A stretch of DNA of 64,000 bases from Vitis vinifera (taxonomy: Eukaryota > Streptophyta > Magnoliopsida > Vitales > Vitaceae). Each line of letters begins with the position of its first letter. Position 1 is the stretch's first letter. The stretch lies in contig NC_081822.1 of assembly GCF_030704535.1 (NCBI RefSeq), forward strand, positions 29,037,001 to 29,101,000, given 5' to 3'. Both the position numbers and the translations under genes were made by a program. The notes below the pieces were generated by a model that was not told the DNA's origin, ran no database searches, and saw nothing but the letters and a program-made list of their open reading frames with translations. Below, in pieces: positions 37,801 through 48,629 of the stretch.

Positions 37801-38302
37801 GTTCAGAAGAGGGAGATATGATCAAAACAATTACCAAAAATTAGTGTTCTACACCGGCTGACTCGATGAACCGGCTGAACCGGCTGCCAACCAGCCGACC
37901 AGTTGCAAAAAATTTTGAAAATTTTACAGAATGTTCCTAGAAGAATAAGGAATCCATAAAAAGAAACGGTTCTTGATTCCGAGTTTGGATGAGGGTGATA
38001 CGATCAAAACAAGCCTGAGTGCTCCGAACCTCAACATGCCCCTATAAACCCCAACTAAGCTAAAACATCGGGATGACCCCACTTCCTTCCTATAGCGTGA
38101 TGTGAACAACTAGGAAAATGGCCATGGTGACCCTCCAAAATGAACCACATATGCACCACAATGGACCACAGACAAACCCACACGAGGCTCGGACACCGAC
38201 TAAGCCCAAAAGGGGCCCTAGTGGTGCCATATGCGAACGATGGGTGGATGTGACACCCGAATGATAAATGCCAGTGTCGAGGGACAAAATTGAGGGTCTA
38301 CA
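34823..38302 (-). repeat. long terminal repeat of the Tat-type element
   Basis: The minus strand starts TGTAGACCCTCAATTTTG at 38302, directly after a purine-rich GAAGAGGGGCATATT. A TATA box (TATAAAAGG) lies at 37362-37354, which would make 38302 to about 37330 U3 and put the tandem array inside R/U5. The far end is placed next to TGGTGACTCC (34822-34813). The exact 3' nucleotide is uncertain because no CA dinucleotide sits at the border. Confidence 0.7.
35575..38010 (-). repeat. ~190-bp tandem array inside the LTR
   Basis: Seven close units span about 35660-36985. GAGTGAGAACCAGA anchors lie near 35711, 35902, 36093, 36283, 36465, 36658 and 36840. Spacings are 182 or 190-193 because some units lack a GGTTGAACC segment. 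Each unit has an AACCGGTT-rich part. A diverged half unit precedes (35575) and two diverged units follow (37730-37815, 37920-38010) after a unique ~680-bp insert. Plus-strand frames of 61-64 codons recur once per unit but begin at GTG or lack ATG context. They are noncoding by-products. Confidence 0.92.
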
Positions 38303-38320
38303 AATATGCCCCTCTTCAGT
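38303..38320 (-). other. polypurine tract of the Tat-type element
   Basis: The minus strand CTGAAGAGGGGCATATT lies immediately before the LTR start. A purine-rich stretch here primes plus-strand DNA synthesis in LTR retroelements. Confidence 0.6.
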
Positions 38321-38544
38321 AGAGTGAATGAATGAGTGAATTGTGAGTGCGAAGTGCATGTAATGCAAGAGTGAAATGAACTCTAGTGAAGAACCCAAAT
38401 GACCAACAATTTTGTCCCCACCCAACAATAAAGAAGGCTAAGGGAAATAAGTCATGCTGACCGAATGGACTATGGGATCTAGGCACGATGCCGGAGAAAG
38501 ATAAAAGGAGACCCGATCATGATGCCGGGAAAGATTAGGGATTT

Positions 38545-39050
38545 GATCCGGGCAAGTACCGGAGAAGGGTTCGAGCAAGTACTGAAAAATGGTGGAATCC
38601 GGGCAAGTACCGGAAAAGGGTTAGGGCAAGTACCGAAAAATGGTGGAATCCGGGCGAGTACCGAAAAGGGGTAAAATTCAGGCGAGTACCGGAGAAGGGT
38701 TCGGGCGAGTACCGGAGAAGGTTCCGAGCAAGTACCGGAGAAGGGTTCGGGCAAGTACCAAAAAAGCTCCGGGCGAGTACCGGAGAAGGCTTCGGGCAAG
38801 TACCAAAAAAGCTCCGGGTGAGTACCGGAGAAGGGTCCGGGCGAGTACCGAAAAAGCTCCGAGCGAGTACCGGAAACGGGTAAAATTCGGGCGAGTACCG
38901 GAGAAGGGTTCGGGCAAGTACCGAAAAAGCTCCAGGCGAGTACCGGAGAAGGCTTCGGGCGAGTACCGGAGAAGCTCCGAGCAAGTACCGGAAAAGCTCC
39001 GAGCAAGTACCGGAGAAGGGTCCGAGCGAGTACTGAAAAATGGTGGAATC
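38545..39050 (-). repeat. ~21-25-bp minisatellite (about 21 GTACC units)
   Basis: Units of the form GGGCGAGTACCGGAGAAGG alternate with AAGTACCGAAAAAGCTCC; I counted about 21 AGTACC/T cores. Some units carry ATGGTGGAATCC or GGGGTAAAATTC spacers. Degenerate GATGCCGG units flank the array (38484-38535 and 39069). All frames are open on both strands because the unit lacks stops, so apparent proteins of 79-178 aa here are artefacts. It lies between pol and the LTR. Confidence 0.95.
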
Positions 39051-39227
39051 CGGGCGATCGAACTCAGGCACGATGCCGAGGAACCACCGAACTAAAAGAG
39101 GGTAGGGATGCCATTACTAAGACTCAAAACACCTAAACAGACAGAGGATGCCTTAAAACAAAACTCAGAGCAAAATAGGGGGACTCAAGATGCAACCGCT
39201 GATATACTAACCATGATAACAAAAGGG

Positions 39228-39920
39228 TATGCCCCAGTATGACGTCCAGGGACTGCCAACAAATGACTCGAAGAAGCCAGAAATCAAACACCTTCATCAT
39301 GACAAAAGAAAGGGGTATGCCCCGGTGTAACACCAGAAAATGCCGATAAATGACAAGCGAGAAATCACAATCACCACTAACAAATGGAAAGAAGGGAGTA
39401 TGCCCCTATAGGACAAACTCACAAATGTGACCAAGGGTGAAAGGAAGGAGTTATGCCCCAGTCTAAGATATCAATATCATGTCAGAATCCCATAACCGCA
39501 CATATGGTTAAAGCCAGAGAGTTGAAAATATCACAATCATCCATTTCTAAGGAAAAAAACCCTCCACTCTAATCCACAACATCCAATATCCACAAAAACT
39601 GATAGGGGATATGCCCCAGTGTGTACATCTGGAACTCAAATATCTTAATGAAAACTCTGGAATACATCACTGAAGACCTACTCATTTGAACTAACGAACA
39701 AGACAATGAATGGGGTATGCACCCCTGCTGGGTCAATGAATACCGTGAATTTGATCTCGGGTCAGACCCCAGAAGCACTCTGTTATATGAAGAAATTGAG
39801 CTGAATGCGGGTCTTACTCAAACTTTGATTTCCATAACATTGCTAGGCGAAACGGAATGCCTGCGTACATGTATAAAGAGCCAAAGCCAGCATGCAAGGA
39901 TGGGGGCATGCCCTAGTATA
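39228..39920 (-). repeat. dispersed GTATGCCCCAGT motif, seven copies
   Basis: GGTATGCCCCAGT or near variants occur at about 39228, 39313, 39398, 39450, 39607, 39714 and 39903, spaced from about 50 to 190 bp. A related ATGCCCC stands by the PPT at 38306. They look like the cores of very diverged repeat units in the element's 3' region. Confidence 0.6.
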
Positions 39921-41265
39921 AACGTGTCAAAACATCAGGCAAAGGTGCCCTCAACGGTCCCAATTCTTTGTATCATCTATCTCTGATCATGGACCTGAGG
40001 CAAGTAAACTGAATGGAAAGACAATATGTGACCCTCGATATCCCCCGAAGTAATGGAGACCTGTCAACATCCCATACTCAATCAGTAGACGAAGCCTGTC
40101 CGAATGAACCGCATCGAAGCAAACACGAGATCTCATGGCCTCAGGGTGGTCTTACGACTCGGACTGTAATGTAGGCCAGGGGTAAAAGGTGAATGAAACG
40201 ATGGGAAACAAAGGCCCAAATCTCCCAATAGATAATGCTAAACCCCTATGTGCGCAATGTCAAACATCGCAGAACCATGTGAGCAAGGTGACTCAACCCT
40301 GCATCCAAATAAAAAAACAAACAATAGGTGATACGCACCAAAGAACTCATCGTTCATGAAGTGAAACGACGATTGACGAGGATAGAAGCAGACGAAAAAG
40401 GGATAAGATGAATGATGAATGGGTGTAGAAGAAAATGGAGAAACCAACTGGGATACAAATATAGCAATATGTGACAACGACGAACAACTCATCTTAAGAA
40501 CGCCAAATCAAAGCAAGTCACTATATGATGGGAATGGTGATGTAGACAATGATCCAAGGGCCTAGTGCCAAGGAAACCCAAACCTCACTCCCAATGTGTC
40601 GCCCAGATCCATGGTGAGAAGGATCGTACAATGCTCTCATCCGACTCTTAAAGGAAAAAGAAATCTCTCAAACCCAAAACCACCTCTGATGATCCCAAGT
40701 ATATCAACGAATACCAAACAAGCACAATTTTTCCTTTTTTTCATTTTTTTTTTTGGGCCGAATTCCATACTATCACAATCCAACAAAAAGAACCCCAAAC
40801 CTCCAATCTTGACTGACCCCTTCAACCTAAGAATCTTGGATCAAAGCCTACAGGCGGAACGAAGGGTGTGACAAACCTGACTGGTAGCTCTGGGACGAGA
40901 GCGCATTATCATCACACAAGGGAAAACAAAAGCGAAGTGAATAGAGATGATAGAAACTAGACTAATAGGTAGACGGTGTGAAGATGCAAAATGGAGACGA
41001 AAAGAAACAGGCAATGATGCAAGAAAGAACAAACGAAGAATGAAACCATGCCCACAATGCTCATAGATCCAATCAATAAATACAAAGCGCGCAAGGGTAG
41101 GCCCCCAACCTAGGTCAGAAAAGGTATGCAAGGCTGAATGAAAGAAAAGGCCATAATAAACCACGTGAGGCTCAAAGGGCTAGCAATAGTATATATCAAT
41201 GTATGGGTGTGCAATAGGGAATATGGCTACTCGAAGTGACGGCCACCCATCCTCTGACCATGATC
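39921..41265 (-). other. 3' untranslated region of the Tat-type element
   Basis: Between the pol stop and the repeats. Frames here are short and show no known domain. It is less AT-rich than the surrounding host DNA, like the rest of the element. Confidence 0.6.
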
Positions 41266-43776
41266 TCACACATAAAACTTCTTCAGCTGATCCACATTAA
41301 CTAGCTCTGTTAACTGATTTCCGTCTAGGTCTGTCAACCAGACAGCTCCCTCTCGAGTCAGATCTCGGATGACATAAGGCCCGCTCCAACTCGGTCTAAA
41401 CTTGCCTCTAGGGTCGCTGATCAATCCCCTGAGGACTTTCAAGACAAGGTCACCTCTCTGGAATTTCCTAGGCTTGACCCTCTTTCTGAATGCACGGGTC
41501 ATCTTCCTCTGATAGGCCTGAACATGATCTGCCGCCCTCAATCTCTTCTCATCCAACAGGCTAAGCTGATCATAACGAGATTGGGCCCACTCGGCCTCGG
41601 ATATATGCTGCTCTAGTGCTACTCTCAAAGATCTCATCTCAATCTCAACAGGTAGCACTGCCTCCATACCATACACCAAAGAATACGGGGTAGCTCCAAT
41701 AGAGGTACGAAAAGATGTACGATAAGCCCACAATGCGAAAGGGAGCTTCTCTGACCAATCCCGAGAGGTCTCGACCATCTTTCTCAAAATCCTCTTGATA
41801 TTCTTATTTGCGGCCTCAACTACTCCATTAGTCTGCGGCCTGTATGCAGACGATCTATGATGCTGAATGTCATACTCTTGAATCAACGTGTCCACATCAC
41901 CCTTGAAATGCACCCCTCTGTCTGAGATCAACTCATGAGGGACCCCGTATTGGCAGATAATATGCGATCTGATGAACTTGGCCACTCTGGTCGCTGTCAA
42001 CCTAGCATAAGAAGCAGCTTCCACCCACTTGGTGAAATAGTCAATGGAAACCAAAATGTACTCATGCCTACTGGAAGACTTGGGCGAGATCTTCCCAATA
42101 ATATCAATACCCCATACTGAAAATGGCCAAGGGGATGCAAGTGCATGCAACTCAGAAGGTGGCACGTGTATCAAGTCTCCATGCATCTGACACTCTTGAC
42201 ATCTCTGTACAAATTGGCAACAATCTGTCTCCATGGTCAACCAAAAGTAGCCAGTCCTCGTGATCTTACGTGCTAGCATATGACCTCCCATGTGTGGGCC
42301 ACAGACCCCTGCATGAACCTCTCTCATCACTCGATCTGCAGATGTACGGTCTAAACATAATAATAACAAGCCATCAGGTGATCTCCTATACAGCGCATCC
42401 TCGCAAACAACAAATCTGGTGGCCAACTGTCTCAATGCTCTCCTATCCTTGACCGAGGCTGACTCTGGGTAAGTGCCGCATGACATAAATTGATAAATAT
42501 CATGATACCATGGCAGCTCAATCTGATCCTCTATCTCTCCAATCAGACAATAGTAAGCTGGTGCAGACCTAGTCTCAATCAGCAATGGCCTAACATTCAC
42601 CCCCGGAGGGATCATAATCAGAGAAGCCAAGGTGGCTAATGCATCAGAAAACTGATTCTCCGCCCTGGGCAAATGTATATACCTTAACACATCAAATCTA
42701 TCAATCAACAGGTTCAAGTAAGCATGGTAGGGTTTCAGCTTCTCATCCCGTGTCCTCCAGATACCCTGAGTCTGCTTTATAACCAAGTTGGAATCCTCGT
42801 GGATCTCCAACTGTCTAATGCCAAGATCAAGTGCAGTCTCCAAACCTGTAATGCAAGCCTCATACTTTTCAATATTATTCGTCAACCGGTGATGATCAGA
42901 AAATGCTAACTGGACTGATCTGGGGATATGATCACCCTGTGGTGATATCAATAAGATACCAATGCCAAACCCCGACTGATTGGCGGCACCATCAAAGTAC
43001 AACCGCCACCCCGTAATACTAGTCATTGAAACAATCTGCTCATCAGGGAAATCATCATCAACTGATCGGTCATCGGATATCGGCAAAGAAGCTAGATGAT
43101 CTGCAACAATGCTTCCCTTTACTGACTTCTGCGTGACATAATGAATATCAAACTCTGTCAACAATACCAGCCATCTCATGAGCCTACCGGTCAGAACAGG
43201 TCTGTCAAATAGATACCTCAACGGGTCCAATCGTGAGACCAAGAGTACAAAATACTCTGTCATGTAATGTCTAAGTCTCCTAGTGGCCCAAACCACTGCT
43301 AGGCAAAGGCGCTCAATCATAATGTACTTGTACTCATACTCAAACATCCTTTTACTCAAATAATAGATGGCTCGCTCCTTCCCCAAATCATCAAGCTGAG
43401 CTAACATGCATCCTAAGGCCATGTCTGAAACTGATAAGTATAGAAGCAAAGGACGCCCCGGTGTGGGAGGCACTAAAACCGGAGGAGAAAGGAGACACTC
43501 CTTAATCCTCTCAAAAGCGCGCTGACAATCATCATTCCAAACTGTAGGCTGACTCTTCCTCAGAAGGCGAAAGATAGGCTCACAAATGTCTGTCAGTCTA
43601 GCAATGAAACGACTGATGTACTGCAATCTACCTAGGAATCCCCTTATCTCTTTCTCAGTCCTCGGGGTAGGCATGTCAATTATGGCTCTGATTTTCTCTG
43701 GATCAACCTCTATACCTCGCTCACTAACAATGTGTCCCAGCAATTTTCCAGAAGTCACCCCAAAGGTGCACTTCTT
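41266..43776 (-). CDS. Tat-type gypsy pol, N-terminally truncated (RT end, RNase H, aRNase H, integrase)
   Basis: 836 codons, open throughout, ending in TGA at 41266. Order: the RT part after the active site (KKCTFGVTSGKLLGH), RNase H of RT, a second RNase H (acidic residues in LYFDGA, EKYEA, HEDSN and SDALA), the integrase zinc finger (two His, then CQEC), and the integrase core with a D,D35E arrangement (GIDIIG, SDRG, GVVEAAN). YRPQTNGVVE is the usual gypsy integrase signature. The second RNase H places it in Tat. The RT palm with YVDD, protease and gag are absent. The open frame continues to an ATG at 43944 only because duplicated host DNA is fused in frame, so those ~56 residues are not pol. 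The undamaged frame suggests a young insertion. Confidence 0.92.
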   Translation of the reverse strand, partial: KKCTFGVTSGKLLGHIVSERGIEVDPEKIRAIIDMPTPRTEKEIRGFLGRLQYISRFIARLTDICEPIFRLLRKSQPTVWNDDCQRAFERIKECLLSPPVLVPPTPGRPLLLYLSVSDMALGCMLAQLDDLGKERAIYYLSKRMFEYEYKYIMIERLCLAVVWATRRLRHYMTEYFVLLVSRLDPLRYLFDRPVLTGRLMRWLVLLTEFDIHYVTQKSVKGSIVADHLASLPISDDRSVDDDFPDEQIVSMTSITGWRLYFDGAANQSGFGIGILLISPQGDHIPRSVQLAFSDHHRLTNNIEKYEACITGLETALDLGIRQLEIHEDSNLVIKQTQGIWRTRDEKLKPYHAYLNLLIDRFDVLRYIHLPRAENQFSDALATLASLIMIPPGVNVRPLLIETRSAPAYYCLIGEIEDQIELPWYHDIYQFMSCGTYPESASVKDRRALRQLATRFVVCEDALYRRSPDGLLLLCLDRTSADRVMREVHAGVCGPHMGGHMLARKITRTGYFWLTMETDCCQFVQRCQECQMHGDLIHVPPSELHALASPWPFSVWGIDIIGKISPKSSSRHEYILVSIDYFTKWVEAASYARLTATRVAKFIRSHIICQYGVPHELISDRGVHFKGDVDTLIQEYDIQHHRSSAYRPQTNGVVEAANKNIKRILRKMVETSRDWSEKLPFALWAYRTSFRTSIGATPYSLVYGMEAVLPVEIEMRSLRVALEQHISEAEWAQSRYDQLSLLDEKRLRAADHVQAYQRKMTRAFRKRVKPRKFQRGDLVLKVLRGLISDPRGKFRPSWSGPYVIRDLTREGAVWLTDLDGNQLTELVNVDQLKKFYV

Positions 43777-43944
43777 GGGAAAAGAGCCCATACCTCTAGA
43801 TGAAGGTGACATGTTCTTATCCTTAGTGTTTCTAAACAAGATGCTATACATAAGAGAATTATCACCTAAAACACTAACACAAAGAAGAGTCAAATTTTGA
43901 AATGAAAATTTTATCAACAACCATAATTTCACTTTCATTATCAT

Positions 43945-46900
43945 ATTGAAGGGACTTTTGAATATATATCAAAATCATAACATCAAATCTTGTATCAAAC
44001 AATGTGTAAAAAAGGTTGAGAAAATGACACATCCATCTCCCTAACCCTCTCAAAGGTTAAAGGACTTAGTCATATCCAAATGGAAGATATAACAAATAGT
44101 TGTCCCAAGCACATCAAATAGGCATGTCACTTGGAAACCCTAGGATTTTGCTTTGGAAAATCTACTAAAATTTATAAGGCCCAAAACATATTGAGAACTT
44201 TCAAACTTTATTTTAAGAAGAATTTTTTGGATTCAGGAAATAAAGGTAAAAATGGTCAATTTGAGCTTTTGATTAATCAAAGCTTAGTCTTGACTAGTGA
44301 ATTTGTTATTATATCTTCAACAAAACCCAAATGCTCAATTAATCAAGGATGAAACTTCTTGCTTGATTGATATGCATTTCTTCATAATCAATATGTAAGT
44401 TTTAGAATACCATTTAAAAAAGTCCTATTTCCAAATTAAGAGTTCATTTTAAGGCTGCTTTCTATTAGTCTGAACTTCCTTAAAAACTAAAAAGAAGAAA
44501 TAGTAAACGCTTTCAAAGGAATATTTTGGGAAGATCAAGTACATCTATGTTTAAATCTCTTACCCTTATTTCTTAAACTGAGTCATCACATTAAAGAATG
44601 CCTCCCAAGTGGCTAGGCTTCACTAAGGAATATGGGGGCAAGTCTTGGGGTCTCCCTTTTTTCGGCTCTGCCCTTGTAGGATAACACTATCCCACCACCA
44701 GACCAAACCCAAGGCCACTTAGGGTCTGGACTTCATCCCCATCTATTAAAAAAAACTAGAATCTTGCTGCTACATTGTCCCACCTCAAATATGATCTAGG
44801 TTATGCCAAGATGCATGGACCTAGGCCATTCCCTTTTTTATTCACCACAGGTACATCACACAAAAAGAAATTATAAGAAAAAAAGAAAAGCAATTTTAGA
44901 GATATGTCAGGCCCTATGTTCCTAAACAATGATATTTGCAAATTGCATGTGGAAGAAAATCAAAGAAAATTAAGCACATTAAAAACAAATCCACTGAAAA
45001 AAAGAAAGAAAGAAATGAAATCCCGTTAAAACTAAATTTACCAAAAATAAAAGAACTCAAATCTTGTAAAAGGTTAAGAACTTCAAGCTATCAAGATCAG
45101 TCAAATCTAGATGAGGAAATATATCAAAGAAAGCAACCATGCAAAAATGGAAATGAATTAAAGCATGGAAAATAGAAAATTCGACTACATAATGGATAAA
45201 AAAGCCAAAATCATGATATCGAAACCTCTAAAGCCGAAAGAAAATATATTTGGAAAAAAAAAAAAGGAAAAGATTTTGAGAATACCAGGTCTGGCTGTTC
45301 TTCGAATGTCCAACAAAGCAGTGAATCCACCTAAAGATGAAGGGTGTAGAGGGAGAAACGAGGAGTTTTTCGAGGAAGGGAGAAAGTGAATTGCGACTCA
45401 AGAGATCAAATCAATGGCGGCAGAGGCTGGCTACGGAGGGATAACACATTTGGGAAATTAAGGGTTAGTGATTTAGGAGGCAAATGGGTGTGGTTATGGA
45501 AAGAACCGAGTGTAGAACACGTCTTTGGAGGTTAGATCCACGTAAGAGATGCGCCCACATGTCCAATCCACTTTCAAATTTAAAATTTCAAGCTCCTACT
45601 ATGCTGATATTATTTTGGTGGGTTGATGTCACTCTAATTTGGTAGGTATGTGCACAAAAAATAAATAAAGACAAATACCCCCTTAAACGCATACATTTAT
45701 CTTCTTTTATGGGAATGAGAATATGGAATGTGAAGTGAGCACAATCTCTAGTCTAAGAAAAGAGTCCATGAATTTTCCTCATGTACAAATAAAATTTATG
45801 TTCAAAAGTTATGAAGTTAAGTTAAAAGTTCATTTATTTGGAGAATGTTATAAGTACAATCTCCATTTTATTACTTTTTTTTATTTATGAGAGCTTGAAG
45901 AAGTTTGATATCAAATAAAATTTTTTGATAATATGATTTTACGGTTGGACATTTGTTTTGAATCTTGAATTGACTTGAGCCTTCACATGACTTTAGTTTT
46001 GGTTTGAATTGAGTTTTGATTTGACCTAAGTTTGACTGCAACTTGGGTCTTAATATGACTTAAACCTTGATTTATACAACATTGATTGAAAGATTTTTAT
46101 TTTTATTTTTTTATTTTTTATTTTTGTAGATTTGAAGATGAAGCTTGAAAGTTAGAAAATTTTGAAGATTTTTATATTTCAAATAAACTTTGAAGAAATT
46201 GAAGATAATTTGAAAAAACTTTCGAGATTGAAAGATGATTTGAAATCGCTTTTAAAGATACGAAAGTGTTTTGAATCTACTTTCAAAAGTTTCTCTTCAA
46301 CTCTAACTTAGGTCTTATGAATTGTCATCTAAAACATGTTATAAATTAATAAGGATGCAAAAAGATGCAAAGGATTAGATATAATATGATTTAGGTGTCA
46401 ATCTCTTTAAGGGTGATCATAATCATAATAATAGTCCAAACGTTAACAAAACTATGATGGCCACACTTGCTTATATGATAAGTAGTGATGGGACGTAACA
46501 ATTAATATGTTTAATACTTATTAATTTACATCCTATCACTAGTGCCACCAAAATAAATAAATAAATAAATCGTAGTAAAAGGAATATAGGAGGTGGCTAG
46601 TCCCAAAAAAGAATTGAAGTAAAATAAATAATTAAATGTAATAATTTTTTAATCCAATTAGTACTAGCCACCAAGGAAGCCGGTGAACAGGTGGCAAATG
46701 ATCCATTTTTATCTCAATACTACCAGAGCCAAATAATATCCTCCTCTACCTCAGTATTTTTGCCTTGAAAAACCAACTGCAACCTTCTCCCTTTGAAGAA
46801 ATTAAACACAGGTATGGGGTTCATTTCCTTGGTTTTTTGTTTTTTTTTTTGTTTTTTTGTTTTTTTTTTAATTCAATTTCCTCCCTTTAAAATTTTTTAT

Positions 46901-47302
46901 TATTCACAATCCAATTTGAAGAATTGGGTCTTTTATTTGGCATATGGAATTTGGAAGACCCACTTAAATACATCGATTTGAGTTGCAACATTTTGTTTTT
47001 TCATCTCTCAGATCCACCAGGTTGGGGAACGCATTTGAGATAAGTATTTTAGAATCATTTGGAAAGCATTGGAATAGAATGATCCATTTACATCAAATTG
47101 CAGGATCATTCTGCAATTGAGACATTGAATGATCTTCTTCGGCAGAATTTTATGAAATGATGCTACTTCTGTTTTCTTTTTCTTTCTGATTAAAATTTCT
47201 CAGAAATATATCCTGAATTATACAGAAGTAATTCAGTGATATATTTCTCTATATATGGGATTGAAAAGTACTTATTCTTGTATTTTAGGTAGCATATTTT
47301 CC
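43945..47302. other. upstream DNA of VHA-G copy 2; no gene recognised
   Basis: Parallels 27542-31020, including the unidentified minus-strand frame near 45285-45420 and a likely 5'-UTR intron at 46812-47288. Confidence 0.45.
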
Positions 47303-47794
47303 ATGGATTCCATGAAAGGACAAGGAGGCATCCAGATGCTGCTGACTGCAGAGCAGGAGGCCCGACAGATTATTTCCAATGCTAAAAACTGTAAAACCCC
47401 AATCCTTACATATCTCTTTCCAAAATTACAGTACTCGTAATCCGAAATGATGCTATGATTGAACAATGTGTTTCAGTAAAGTTGACGAGGTTGAAACAAG
47501 CTAAAGAAGAAGCTGAGAGGGAAGTGAAACTCTACCACTCCAATATGGAAGCTGCCCACCAGAAGAAAATTTCTGAGGTATCAGCACAAATATCGTCATT
47601 GCCAAAGGTTTTAGAATGACAAGGTCTCACTTCACTTTTGATTTATGTAGACAAGTGGGAGCAGTGGGTCAAATGTAAAACGGCTTGATGAGGAAACTGC
47701 AATGAGGATTCAAAGCTTGAAAGAGTCTGCTTCTAGGGTTTCATCAGATGTTGTTGCCATGCTCATCAAGCATGTCACAACGGTGAAAGCTTGA
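47303..47794 (+). CDS. VHA-G: V-type proton ATPase subunit G, copy 2 (3 exons)
   Basis: Exons 47303-47390, 47477-47577 and 47651-47794 give 110 aa with the same exon lengths and phases as copy 1. It differs at four residues by my reading: S to N before AKN, M to V in EREVKLY, L to M in ETAMRI, and K to E in LKESAS. All splice sites and the stop are kept, so both copies look able to make the V1 peripheral-stalk subunit. The promoter and 5'-UTR intron were copied too. The two may be a true recent gene pair, or two alleles placed side by side by the assembly. Confidence 0.92.
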
Positions 47795-48629
47795 TATGTG
47801 GTGGTCAGTACAACTACTTCATCAGTTACATCGATTAAAGCTCGACCTACTTTAGGTCTAGGGCTTCTACTTTTATGGTGTTTTCTAAATTTGTAGAAAC
47901 CCCGAGTTCCATTTGGATCAGGGAAGTAGCCGATTAAATGTTATTAACTTTACGATCCTGATTTAAGTAACCACTTTTCTCTATGTTTTTCTTTCTTATT
48001 TATTTTTAGGTTCTCAGTTGCAGAGTATGAGGCATATGAAAAATGAAAATTGCAATAAAGGAAGAATGAGAGATGAGAGTTATGGAATAAGCTGCCAGCC
48101 TTCTCCAGACAGATTTTTGAAATTAATTCATGTAGTCGCCTTGATGAGTTGATTACTTAATATAAATTCCATGGAGAGCGAAGTAGTAGATGAGTTGTTG
48201 CAATTTGAATGATTTGTAACAACTGTCATGTGATTTCTTTGAGGGATCGATTAGAAAATCTCATAAGACTGGACGTTACAAATTTTGAAAATTTATGTGT
48301 GGACAGATTAAATAGAGGCTAAAAGAACTTAATTTTCTTTATTTAATTTGTTATATTTTCTCTCTAGATAAATATAGATCATATCAAGTGATTCTTTAGT
48401 TAATTTCTTTGATACCCTTGAGAACATAAGGTGTAATTTTTATTATTTTTTAACAAAATTAATGACATGAATTGATTCCCCTACATTTCTTTAGGGAAGC
48501 TTTTTACTCACTATATATTATTTTTTTATCTAAGAATTGGATAGATAATGTTGTTTATCCTATGTTAGCTTCACTTAATCCTTAGAATGGAGGAATCAGA
48601 CCAAACTGATTAATATTGAAAAAATATAA

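Larger units (their letters stand above)
34690..43778 (-). mobile_element. 5'-truncated Ty3/gypsy (Tat-type) LTR retrotransposon
   Basis: Reading on the minus strand: pol from mid-RT (43776) to its stop (41266), a long 3' region with two repeat systems, a purine-rich tract, an LTR of about 3.5 kb, then a primer-binding-site-like TGGTGACTCC and leader to about 34690. Two RNase H domains plus a long, repeat-bearing 3' part are typical of the Tat/Ogre lineage. gag, protease and the RT active site are missing because the element is cut where duplication copy 2 begins. An LTR with a PPT on one side and a PBS-like site on the other suggests a tandem or recombined arrangement. Confidence 0.85.

Noticed and set aside
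35575..39050. CRISPR-like regular repeats
   Set aside because: Units are contiguous without unique spacers and lie in a plant LTR retrotransposon.
38479..39095. Several overlapping open frames of 79-178 aa on both strands
   Set aside because: They come from the stop-free ~23-bp minisatellite; the periodic proteins follow the repeat and have no domain or start context.
43777..43944. N-terminal 56 residues of the long pol frame
   Set aside because: They match 27375-27541, duplicated non-pol sequence, and are joined to pol by the rearrangement.
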